NCBI GenBank assembly: GCA_040758525.1
Contig: JBFLVQ010000279.1
Location: 1-11,277, forward strand
Direction of reading: 5' to 3'
DNA length: 11,277 nt
DNA from: JBFLVQ01 sp040758525
GTDB taxonomy: Bacteria > Acidobacteriota > Blastocatellia > Chloracidobacteriales > JADJPF01
Every line of letters starts with the position of its first letter. Position 1 is the first letter of the stretch. The notes beneath the pieces were generated by a model. It had not been told where the DNA came from. It ran no database searches and was given only the letters and a program-made list of their open reading frames with translations. Both the position numbers and the translations under genes were made by a program. Shown here piece by piece: positions 1 through 5,864 of the stretch.

Positions 1-2
1 TA

Positions 3-1034
3 CCGGATAAAAAGGTCTGGTCTGGTGCTCTCGGTCTAATTTTCGCACTTGGAATCATTTTCTTTGAAACAAGGATTCGTCGCGCATCTCTTAAAACGCT
101 TATTGGAGGCGCTTTCGGTTCAGTCCTTGGCATCATAGGTGCTTCCCTAATTGGTTTCCTCATATCTGTGCAGACTGATATTCCGTCTAATGTCAAGTCG
201 TACATGACACTGCTATTGGCACTCTTTATGGGTTACGTAGGGCTGATTGTAGGAGCAATTAAAGGGGATTACCTCGATCTTTCCGTATTGGGTGGGCTGT
301 TACATACTGATAGTGGTAGTAAACATCAACATCTTATCCTCGATACCAGCGTGATTATTGATGGACGGGTTGCTGATATCGCGGAGACAGGCTTTTTAGG
401 CGGCCAATTGGTAATTCCACAGTTTATGTTGCGGGAATTACAACAGGTGGCCGACAGTGCTGATTCCACCAAACGCAATCGTGGCCGTCGTGGACTCGAT
501 ATCCTACAGCGCATTCAGAAGAACCATAATCTGGATGTACATGTTTCAGATATAGATTTTCCTGATATCCGCGAGGTGGATCACAAGCTGATCGAGTTAG
601 CCAAACAACTCAATGGTAAGATCGTGACCAATGATTTCAATCTCAATAAAGTGGCGCAATTACGTGGTGTGCAAGTCCTTAATATCAATGAGCTAGCCAA
701 CGCACTTAAACCGGTAGTATTACCGGGTGAAATTATGCGTGTCTTCGTACTTAAAGAGGGTAAAGAATATAATCAAGGCGTGGCTTATTTAGATGATGGC
801 ACAATGGTAGTAATCGACAATGCACGCCGTATGATTGGCAAGACTGTCGATATTAGCGTCACTAGTGTACTACAAACAACAGCAGGCAAAATGATCTTTG
901 GTCGCTATATAGAAGATTCCCGTTCGACCTCGTCGGAGCGTTCATCCTCTCCGGATGTACGCGCGACTTCGTCGCCTTCTGTACCGGTGACAACACAACA
1001 GACCAATACCACACCAAACCGACAAGTAAGTTAA
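3..1034 (+). CDS. Membrane-anchored PIN/TRAM domain protein, YacL-like (5' truncated)
   Basis: The frame is open from the left window edge, so the true start lies upstream. A GTG at 168 exists but would cut through the membrane region. In the 343 visible residues, about 5-21, 33-54 and 66-86 are hydrophobic membrane segments. A PIN ribonuclease-like domain follows (about 110-230), starting at the LDTSVIIDGR motif. Its usual acidic metal-binding positions are present: D114, E145, D193 and D211 (TNDFNL). A TRAM RNA-binding-type domain covers about 236-302. This is the architecture of Bacillus YacL, which has four N-terminal helices; the first is presumably off-window. PIN domains are typically metal-dependent nucleases, and activity here is inferred from intact acidic residues. 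The last ~40 residues are a Ser/Thr/Pro-rich, probably disordered tail. The gene precedes ispD by 57 bp, separated by a hairpin. Family call is firm; the cellular role is not known. Confidence 0.9.
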   Translation, partial: PDKKVWSGALGLIFALGIIFFETRIRRASLKTLIGGAFGSVLGIIGASLIGFLISVQTDIPSNVKSYMTLLLALFMGYVGLIVGAIKGDYLDLSVLGGLLHTDSGSKHQHLILDTSVIIDGRVADIAETGFLGGQLVIPQFMLRELQQVADSADSTKRNRGRRGLDILQRIQKNHNLDVHVSDIDFPDIREVDHKLIELAKQLNGKIVTNDFNLNKVAQLRGVQVLNINELANALKPVVLPGEIMRVFVLKEGKEYNQGVAYLDDGTMVVIDNARRMIGKTVDISVTSVLQTTAGKMIFGRYIEDSRSTSSERSSSPDVRATSSPSVPVTTQQTNTTPNRQVS

Positions 1035-1050
1035 CGAGAATATTTGATTC

Positions 1051-1080
1051 GCTATCAGCCCCGTATAGGTGGCTGATAGC
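1051..1080 (+). other. Perfect 10-bp inverted repeat (hairpin) upstream of ispD
   Basis: The arms gctatcagcc (1051-1060) and ggctgatagc (1071-1080) are exactly complementary, and two more C-G pairs can form inside with a one-base bulge. The hairpin ends 11 bp before the ispD ATG. No run of T follows either arm, so it does not look like a standard intrinsic terminator. It could be an RNA processing or translation-control element, or an operator. The purine-rich aggtgg at 1067-1072, the only weak Shine-Dalgarno-like stretch before ispD, lies partly inside it. Confidence 0.6.
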
Positions 1081-1091
1081 AACTGCCCAAT

Positions 1092-1823
1092 ATGAATATT
1101 GCTATTATTCCCGCCGGTGGCCAGGGGCGGCGTATGGGAGGTGTTTACCCAACGACCAAACAGTTCCTTCCATTGCAGGGTATTCCACTGATTATTCATA
1201 CGCTCCGCCAATTTGAAAACTGTCCTGAGATTGATGCGGTAATAGTTGTATTACCAACTGCACAGATACAGGAAGGAGACTTTTTACAGCTAATTCACCA
1301 TTACAATCTCACTAAAGTGTTGCCACCTATTGCTGGCGCCATTGAGCGACAAGGCTCAGTCTTCGCTGGATTACAAGCCATTGAAGCCAATGCTAGCCTG
1401 CGGGATCGTGTCGAGATAGTTGCCATACACGATGCCGTAAGACCATTTATTACTCCCACACAGATTACTGCAACCATTGTTATGGCGCGCAAAACTGGCG
1501 CAGCGATCTGTGCCTTGCCAGCTACTGATACAATCAAAGAGGTCTTGGAAGAGAAGATCCAGCGTACACTGCCACGTGACCATATCTATCTAGCGCAGAC
1601 CCCACAGACATTCCGTTATCAGCTAATCTTCGCTGCGCACTCTGCGGCTGCAAGAGAGAACTTTCTCGCTACCGATGATGCAATGCTGGTTGAACGCTTA
1701 GGCGGTTCTATTGCTGTAGTAACAGGCTCGCCAGACAATATTAAAATTACCAACCCAAGTGATCTGGCACTTGCCGAATCTATTCTCTCACGTCGCCAGA
1801 ACAATATAGAAGATTCTCTCTAA
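1092..1823 (+). CDS. ispD: 2-C-methyl-D-erythritol 4-phosphate cytidylyltransferase
   Basis: IspD transfers CMP from CTP to 2-C-methyl-D-erythritol 4-phosphate, the third step of the cytosolic MEP isoprenoid pathway. The 243-residue protein has the family length. The CTP-binding loop PAGGQGRRM is at residues 7-15, followed by KQFLPLQG (K23), the RQGSVFAGL segment (R86), AIHDAVRP (111-118), the AQTPQTF motif (168-174), ATDDA (194-198) and DNIKITNPSDLALAE (215-229). All match the family. The spacing between P20 and K23 is two residues longer (TT) than the usual PKQ. The start at 1092 is the ATG just before the nucleotide-binding loop; no good Shine-Dalgarno precedes it, and a hairpin sits directly upstream. 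Neighbouring ispF encodes a later step of the same pathway; ispE is not in the window. Confidence 0.96.
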   Translation: MNIAIIPAGGQGRRMGGVYPTTKQFLPLQGIPLIIHTLRQFENCPEIDAVIVVLPTAQIQEGDFLQLIHHYNLTKVLPPIAGAIERQGSVFAGLQAIEANASLRDRVEIVAIHDAVRPFITPTQITATIVMARKTGAAICALPATDTIKEVLEEKIQRTLPRDHIYLAQTPQTFRYQLIFAAHSAAARENFLATDDAMLVERLGGSIAVVTGSPDNIKITNPSDLALAESILSRRQNNIEDSL

Positions 1824-1883
1824 TGCCTGTGATAGCGAGCGTGAGTATAAAAACTTTTGCCAGTTGCGCTAAAATATTGATAT

Positions 1884-2393
1884 ATGAAAGACAGCTTTAG
1901 TTTTCGGATAGGCACTGGCTATGATATACATCGACTAAGTAGCGGTCGCCAACTGATACTTGCAGGCGTGGAATTACCGTTTGATCAAGGGTTGGTAGGC
2001 CATTCAGATGCTGATGTGGTTACACACGCGATTTGCGATGCGCTGCTAGGGGCAGCCGCGCTACGAGATATAGGACATCACTTCCCCAATAATGATCCCT
2101 CCTATGCTGGTATCTCCAGTCTAGAGTTGTTAGCGCGTGTACGCCAGTTGCTTAGACAAGAAGGTTACGAAATTAGTAATATCGATGTTACTGTACATGC
2201 TCAACGGCCTAGGCTAAGCAGTTTTATTGATGTAATGTGCGAGAAGTTGGCAGCCACCCTTAATATCAATCTACGTTCAATCAGCATCAAAGCCAAAACC
2301 AACGAAGGTCTAGATTCGGTGGGGCGTAGCGAAGCGATTGCAGCCAGCGCGATTGCACTTATCTATCGGCCAGCCGATTCATCTACACCTTGA
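1884..2393 (+). CDS. ispF: 2-C-methyl-D-erythritol 2,4-cyclodiphosphate synthase
   Basis: IspF cyclises CDP-ME 2-phosphate to MEcPP with release of CMP; it is a homotrimeric metal enzyme of the MEP pathway. At 169 residues it is of normal length. The Zn ligands of the family are visible: D14 and H16 in GTGYDIH, and H48 in THAICDALLGAAALRDIG. The signature GHSDADVV (39-46) and the C-terminal KAKTNEGLDSVGRSEAIA segment (136-153) are present. The N-terminus has a few extra residues (MKDSFSF) before the conserved RIG. There is no clear Shine-Dalgarno before the ATG. The gene follows ispD after 60 bp of AT-rich spacer in which I see no convincing promoter, and it is separated from the next gene by 6 bp. 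Confidence 0.97.
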   Translation: MKDSFSFRIGTGYDIHRLSSGRQLILAGVELPFDQGLVGHSDADVVTHAICDALLGAAALRDIGHHFPNNDPSYAGISSLELLARVRQLLRQEGYEISNIDVTVHAQRPRLSSFIDVMCEKLAATLNINLRSISIKAKTNEGLDSVGRSEAIAASAIALIYRPADSSTP

Positions 2394-2399
2394 GGGTTT

Positions 2400-3704
2400 A
2401 TGCTGCATACGGTTGAAATTATCAGAAAGAAGCGGGATGGGAGGGAACTGAGCGCAGCAGAGATCTCCTACTTCATCAAAGGTTACCTTAACAGAGAGGT
2501 CGCCGATTATCAGATGTCTGCACTATTAATGGCAATCTATCTGCGTGGTCTAAATGAGGTAGAGACACAGGCTTTTACTGAAGAGATGCTCTACTCTGGC
2601 GAGGTGCTGGATTTCTCTTACCTGCCACAAGCAAAGATAGACAAACATAGCACTGGTGGTGTAGGCGACAAGACATCATTGGTACTTGCGCCATTGGCCG
2701 CCGCCGCCGGGTTATATGTACCTATGATCTCAGGACGAGGACTGGGCCATACCGGTGGCACACTAGACAAATTAGAGTCGATTCCTGGTTTTAATGCTCA
2801 GCTTTCACTGAGCGATTTCCGCAAAGTAATAGAGAAAGTTGGTGCTGCCATTATTGGTCAAACCGAGGAGATTGCTCCTGCTGACCGTCGTATCTATGCT
2901 CTACGTGACGTAACTGCGACAGTAGAATCGATCCCATTAATCACAGCCAGTATAATGAGCAAAAAGCTTGCTGAAGGTATCGATTGTCTAGTACTTGATG
3001 TTAAATGCGGCAATGGCGCATTTATGGAGACAGCAGAAAGAGCGCTAGCACTAGCACAGTCGCTAGTAAAGGTTGGCAAGCGTATGCACAAGCGTATCAC
3101 TGTCTTGATCACAGATATGAATCAACCGCTAGGCTGGGCAGTTGGTAACTCTTTAGAAGTGATCGAGTCGATCGATACATTAAAAGGCAAGCCTGGTATC
3201 TTTACTGATCTATGTGTGGAACTGGCTGCTGCAATGCTCCACACAGGTGGGATAGTAACCGATATAGATGCAGGAAAGAGAGGGGCCGAGCGCCTTATTG
3301 AGAATGGCAGTGCGTTAGAGAAATTCTGTGAAATGGTTACCGCTCAAGGTGGTAACGCCAAGATTATCGATGACTATTCATTGCTACCACAAGCGAGCTA
3401 CCAAAAAGAGGTATTGGTCGCTCAGGATGGTTATATAAGCAGTATAGATACTCATGGTATAGGGATGGCAGCAATGATATTGGGGGCAGGACGGCAGCGA
3501 TTAGATTCCCAGATCGACTATGGTGTCGGTATCAAGATCAACGTCAAACTTGGCGATTATGTTAATAAAGGGGATCTACTCTGCACCATCTACTATAATA
3601 ATGCGCAGTTACTAGCGGAAACTGAACAGCGGCTGCTACAAGCTTATCAGATCTCTGCACAGCAGCCGCCCTTATTACCACTTGTGAAAGGAAGTATCCA
3701 TTGA
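2400..3704 (+). CDS. pdp: Pyrimidine-nucleoside phosphorylase / thymidine phosphorylase
   Basis: This enzyme performs phosphorolysis of uridine and/or thymidine to the base plus (deoxy)ribose 1-phosphate in nucleoside salvage. The 434-residue length fits Pdp (about 433) and DeoA (about 440). KHSTGGVGDKTS (82-93) carries the catalytic-site histidine H83. SGRGLGHTGGTLDKLE (111-126) is the family signature. ALRDVTATVESIPLITASIMSKKLAEG (167-193) supplies R169, S184 and K188, spaced as in E. coli DeoA R171/S186/K190. The C-terminal alpha/beta domain with GVGIKINVKLGDYVNKGDLLCTI (375-397) is complete. I lean towards Pdp rather than DeoA but cannot decide specificity from sequence alone. One oddity is the phosphate-side loop, which reads DVKCGNGAFM where the family usually has DVK[VT]G[SA]GAFM. 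A GAGGG stretch sits only 3 bp before the ATG. The stop overlaps the lptE start. Confidence 0.93.
   Translation: MLHTVEIIRKKRDGRELSAAEISYFIKGYLNREVADYQMSALLMAIYLRGLNEVETQAFTEEMLYSGEVLDFSYLPQAKIDKHSTGGVGDKTSLVLAPLAAAAGLYVPMISGRGLGHTGGTLDKLESIPGFNAQLSLSDFRKVIEKVGAAIIGQTEEIAPADRRIYALRDVTATVESIPLITASIMSKKLAEGIDCLVLDVKCGNGAFMETAERALALAQSLVKVGKRMHKRITVLITDMNQPLGWAVGNSLEVIESIDTLKGKPGIFTDLCVELAAAMLHTGGIVTDIDAGKRGAERLIENGSALEKFCEMVTAQGGNAKIIDDYSLLPQASYQKEVLVAQDGYISSIDTHGIGMAAMILGAGRQRLDSQIDYGVGIKINVKLGDYVNKGDLLCTIYYNNAQLLAETEQRLLQAYQISAQQPPLLPLVKGSIH
3685..3693 (+). promoter_or_regulatory. Shine-Dalgarno for lptE inside the end of pdp
   Basis: The purine-rich gaaaggaag lies 7 bp before the TTG at 3701. 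It supports a TTG start that overlaps the preceding TGA stop (shared bases TTGA), an arrangement typical of translational coupling. Confidence 0.6.
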
Positions 3705-4225
3705 AACGGCTAGTTTTAACTCTACTACTGGTGAGCCTAGGGTTTGGATTTGGGCCATGCGGTTACCAACGTGCTGGTAAAGGCCAAGGACTGCCTGACC
3801 ATATACATACTATCTCTGTGCAAACTTTCCGTAACGATAGTTTGCGCTATCGTGTGGAACAGAAATTTACTGCCGCCGTAATCAATGAACTGTTGCATCG
3901 CACCAACCGCTTTAAGCTTGCTAGTGATCCTGCACAGGCTGATGCTACTATCACCGGCAACATACGCAATTTTGGCTTTCGTCACGTATTGCTAGATAAC
4001 AATGGTCGTACACGTGTTTTTGAGATTACCATTACGACAAGTGTGTTGGTACGCGATCAAACTAGCAACAAAGTCCTTTTTGATAATCCCCGTATTGTCT
4101 TCCGTGGCGAATATGAGTTATCTGATGATCCGCGTTCATTCTTCAATGAAGAGGATCCTGCCGTAGAACGTCTGGCGCGCGATTTTGCTAAAAGTATGCT
4201 CTCCACTGTAATGGAAGGTTTTTAG
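3701..4225 (+). CDS. lptE: LPS-assembly lipoprotein LptE-like
   Basis: LptE is the outer-membrane lipoprotein that plugs and supports the LptD barrel delivering lipopolysaccharide to the cell surface. The 174-residue product starts with a lipoprotein-type signal (MKR, then hydrophobic residues 4-18) ending at C20, followed by GYQ; a CGY start of the mature chain is characteristic of LptE. The mature part contains the family-like segment HTISVQTFRNDSLRYRVEQKFTAAVINELL (36-65), ADATITGNI and alternating strands, then a C-terminal helix VERLARDFAKSMLSTVME. The residues before C20 are FGP, not the canonical L-A/S-G/A; proline directly before the cysteine is unusual for signal peptidase II. The TTG start is backed by a Shine-Dalgarno and a 4-bp overlap with pdp. 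holA follows after 7 bp, the same lptE-holA pairing found in E. coli. The sequence family is divergent, so the call rests on signal, CGY and context. Confidence 0.82.
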   Translation: MKRLVLTLLLVSLGFGFGPCGYQRAGKGQGLPDHIHTISVQTFRNDSLRYRVEQKFTAAVINELLHRTNRFKLASDPAQADATITGNIRNFGFRHVLLDNNGRTRVFEITITTSVLVRDQTSNKVLFDNPRIVFRGEYELSDDPRSFFNEEDPAVERLARDFAKSMLSTVMEGF

Positions 4226-4232
4226 GGTAAGA

Positions 4233-5231
4233 GTGCATTTCGAGGAGCTACAAAAACAGCTTAAAAGCGGTAAAGTAGCCGAGCTATACCTTTTCACAGG
4301 ACCAGAAAAATATCTACATCGTGAAGTCTTGCGTGCGCTACGTGCAGCCACTCTTGATGAAGCGGCTTGGATGCTCAACTATGGTGAGTATTCGGTTGCT
4401 GCGGAAGGTTTGGCAACAACGCTTAATGCCGCTAGACAATATCCTATGTTTGGCTCACGCCGTCTGGTTGTTGCCCGCGATTTCGAAAAGCTTAGTGAAG
4501 AAGAGCTAGACCGGCTTAAGGAATATTTGAAGAATCCTCATCCTACTACTAGCTTGGTCTTTCAAACAGAGAATCTAGATAAACGGCGTAATGTCTCAGT
4601 AGCGCTACTCAAGAGCTGCACGGTAGTGGAATTGAATGCCCTCAAAGAGCGTGAAGCTACTGATTGGGCGGTTGCCTATCTACGTCGTCGCGGCTATCAG
4701 ATAGCCGCCAATGTGGCAGGCTTATTAATAGGGTTGACGGGCACAAACCTCTTTGTAATTAGCAATGAATTAGAGAAGTTGATGGCTTCACTAGGGCAGC
4801 CTGGTCTTATCTCTGCTACCGATATTGAAACCCTAGTAGTACGTTCTCGCGAGCATAGTAATTTTGAACTAGCTGATGCAATTGTTGCCGCAGATCGCAA
4901 AAAAGCGTTGCGACTGTTAGCACGTCAATTGGCCGATCAACAAGAACCTATTATGCTGCTAGGCATGCTGGCACGTACTTTCCGGCAGATGTTGATAGCT
5001 AAACAGATGATGCAACTGCAGGCGGCTGCAGATGAGATTGCTCGTGAAATAGCAATACCACCCTTTCGTATTGCAGAATTTCTCACACATGTACGCCAAT
5101 GGGAGAGTACGCATTTGCAGCGTGCGCTAAAACGTGTGGCTGAGACCGATAGCGCATTAAAGAGTTCTCTAGGGAGGCCAGAATTGCAACTTCAATTCCT
5201 GGTCTGCGAACTATTAAGAGGAAAAGGCTAA
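4233..5231 (+). CDS. holA: DNA polymerase III subunit delta
   Basis: HolA is the clamp-loader subunit that opens the beta sliding clamp during replication. The 332-residue protein has the normal length. Its N-terminal AAA+-like fold begins LYLFTGPEKYLHREVLRAL (18-36), where the family keeps a loop like a degenerate Walker A without the GKT lysine. This is followed by the characteristic LNAARQYPMFGSRRLVVARDFEKL (64-87) and the LVFQTENLDKRR strand (108-119). A middle segment with EREATDWAVAYLRRRGYQI (139-157) and LFVISNELEKL (173-183) precedes the helical C-terminal collar domain ending SALKSSLGRPELQLQFLVCELL (307-328). The GTG start at 4233 is chosen because it lies 7 bp after lptE and gives the family N-terminus; the Shine-Dalgarno is weak (agggtaaga). 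The gene runs convergent to rpsT. Confidence 0.94.
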   Translation: MHFEELQKQLKSGKVAELYLFTGPEKYLHREVLRALRAATLDEAAWMLNYGEYSVAAEGLATTLNAARQYPMFGSRRLVVARDFEKLSEEELDRLKEYLKNPHPTTSLVFQTENLDKRRNVSVALLKSCTVVELNALKEREATDWAVAYLRRRGYQIAANVAGLLIGLTGTNLFVISNELEKLMASLGQPGLISATDIETLVVRSREHSNFELADAIVAADRKKALRLLARQLADQQEPIMLLGMLARTFRQMLIAKQMMQLQAAADEIAREIAIPPFRIAEFLTHVRQWESTHLQRALKRVAETDSALKSSLGRPELQLQFLVCELLRGKG

Positions 5232-5233
5232 TC

Positions 5234-5291
5234 TCACTACAGCAGAGATTACAGAATAAAGGTTTTCTGTAATCTACTAGGGCTGTTGTGA
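5234..5291. terminator. Composite hairpin between convergent holA and rpsT (possible bidirectional terminator)
   Basis: The inner stem is a perfect 11-bp inverted repeat, agattacagaa (5246-5256) with ttctgtaatct (5265-5275), around an 8-base loop. An outer stem pairs tcactacag (5234-5242) with ctgttgtga (5283-5291) with one T-T mismatch. It fills nearly the whole 66-bp gap between the two stop codons, where a shared terminator is expected. There is no T run on either strand and the inner stem is AT-rich, so efficient intrinsic termination is not proven; it may instead be a 3'-end stabilising structure. Confidence 0.55.
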
Positions 5292-5297
5292 CTCGAT

Positions 5298-5579
5298 TTA
5301 GGCAGGCTGTGGTGCTTTATTAAGCGCGTTTACCTTTAGAGTAAGACGCGATTTGTAGCGTGCAGCGGCATTTTGATGCAATACCCCTTTTTGTACCGAG
5401 CGATCGATTATCGAAATAACCGATGGTAGCAGTTTAGTAGCATCTTCCCGTTTTCCACCCACTATTGCACTACGCAATTTCTTCAATTCAGTACGCATGC
5501 GTCGGCGATTACGTCCGTTGATAGCATTGCGGCGGGCAATCTGTCGATCCCGCTTCTCTGCTGATTTATGATTTGGCAT
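5298..5579 (-). CDS. rpsT: 30S ribosomal protein S20
   Basis: S20 is a primary 16S rRNA-binding protein of the small subunit. The 93-residue, strongly basic product begins MPNHKSAEKRDRQIARRNAINGRNRRRMRTELKK, the classic S20 start. It continues with the helical segment DATKLLPSVISIIDRSVQKGVLHQNAAARYKSRLTLKVN (46-84), where the GVLHxNxAARxKSRL motif is diagnostic. The conserved MPN start fixes the ATG at 5579, and an AAGGAG lies 12 bases upstream, slightly far. It is the only minus-strand gene in the window, convergent with holA and divergent from phoH, and so has its own transcription unit. In E. coli S20 represses its own translation; the leader hairpin here could serve something similar, but that is inference. 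Confidence 0.98.
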   Translation of the reverse strand: MPNHKSAEKRDRQIARRNAINGRNRRRMRTELKKLRSAIVGGKREDATKLLPSVISIIDRSVQKGVLHQNAAARYKSRLTLKVNALNKAPQPA

Positions 5580-5591
5580 TACTCAACCCAA

Positions 5592-5597
5592 CTCCTT
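5592..5597 (-). promoter_or_regulatory. Shine-Dalgarno AAGGAG for rpsT
   Basis: Read on the minus strand, AAGGAG is separated from the rpsT ATG by 12 bases, longer than the usual 5-9. The long spacing may lower initiation or leave room for S20 or structure-based control. Confidence 0.6.
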
Positions 5598-5613
5598 CAT
5601 GTTAAACTGTCGT

Positions 5614-5637
5614 TGGCAGCAACTCTGTTAGCTGCCA
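5614..5637 (-). promoter_or_regulatory. Leader hairpin in the rpsT 5' untranslated region
   Basis: The arms tggcagc (5614-5620) and gctgcca (5631-5637) are perfectly complementary. A further 3-bp aac/gtt pairing inside, with one bulged base, leaves a 3-base loop. It lies 16 bases upstream of the rpsT Shine-Dalgarno, within the predicted transcript. No T run follows on the minus strand, so a terminator is unlikely. A protein-binding or mRNA-stability role is possible but not shown. Confidence 0.5.
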
Positions 5638-5698
5638 TTCGCGTGGCAAGGTTGAACTTGTCAAAACGCGTGCTTATCTTTAATACAGAGAAGCAGAC

Positions 5699-5728
5699 AA
5701 TATACAAAGCGTCCCCGTTCCTTGTCAA
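5699..5728 (-). promoter_or_regulatory. Predicted sigma70-type promoter for rpsT
   Basis: On the minus strand a perfect -35 box TTGACA (5728-5723) is followed after 18 bases by TATATT (5704-5699), which matches the -10 consensus TATAAT at five of six positions. Transcription would start near 5692 and give a leader of roughly 110 bases before the rpsT ATG. It is the best promoter match I found in the window, and its placement upstream of a highly expressed ribosomal gene supports it. Confidence 0.65.
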
Positions 5729-5745
5729 GGTCTTCAACCTGACAA
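5722..5745. promoter_or_regulatory. Inverted repeat overlapping the rpsT -35 box
   Basis: ttgtca (5722-5727) pairs with tgacaa (5740-5745) and ggt (5729-5731) with acc (5737-5739), with one bulged A and a 5-base loop. One arm coincides with the -35 hexamer. The dyad might be an operator, but short dyads around TTGACA also arise by chance. Confidence 0.35.
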
Positions 5746-5864
5746 ATAGGCGGGTTGTAGATGGTTAGACATTGACCCATCTTTACTGGCATCCGGAATT
5801 TTCGGTTGCCTTTAATAACAGGCCAAATGATAGGCTTGTAGCAGCTTTTTGGTACAGATAATTT

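Larger units (their letters stand above)
5580..5864. other. Divergent control region between rpsT and phoH
   Basis: This 285-bp gap without a credible gene holds the rpsT promoter, dyad, leader hairpin and Shine-Dalgarno in its left and middle parts. The right part (about 5760-5864) must contain the phoH promoter. Candidate elements there are ATTGACC at 5771-5777, TTTAAT at 5811-5816 and GATAAT at 5857-5862, but none has a well-spaced partner, so I do not call a phoH promoter. A 66-codon open frame over 5568-5768 overlaps the rpsT start and promoter and resembles no protein I know. Confidence 0.6.

Noticed and set aside
168..170. GTG as the start of the PIN/TRAM gene
   Set aside because: The frame is open to the window edge, and the upstream codons encode two further hydrophobic segments expected for a YacL-like protein.
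2894..3112. Minus-strand open frames opposite pdp and the other plus-strand genes
   Set aside because: They lie fully antisense to genes with clear family motifs and encode compositionally odd Ser/Arg/Ile-rich products, as expected for shadow frames.
5583..5600. Five-codon minus-strand leader ORF (ATG AAG GAG TTG GGT TGA) before rpsT
   Set aside because: It overlaps the rpsT Shine-Dalgarno itself, has no ribosome site of its own, and is short enough to occur by chance.
5568..5768. A 66-codon plus-strand open frame in the rpsT-phoH gap
   Set aside because: It overlaps the rpsT start, leader hairpin and promoter, has no Shine-Dalgarno, and its product resembles no protein I know.
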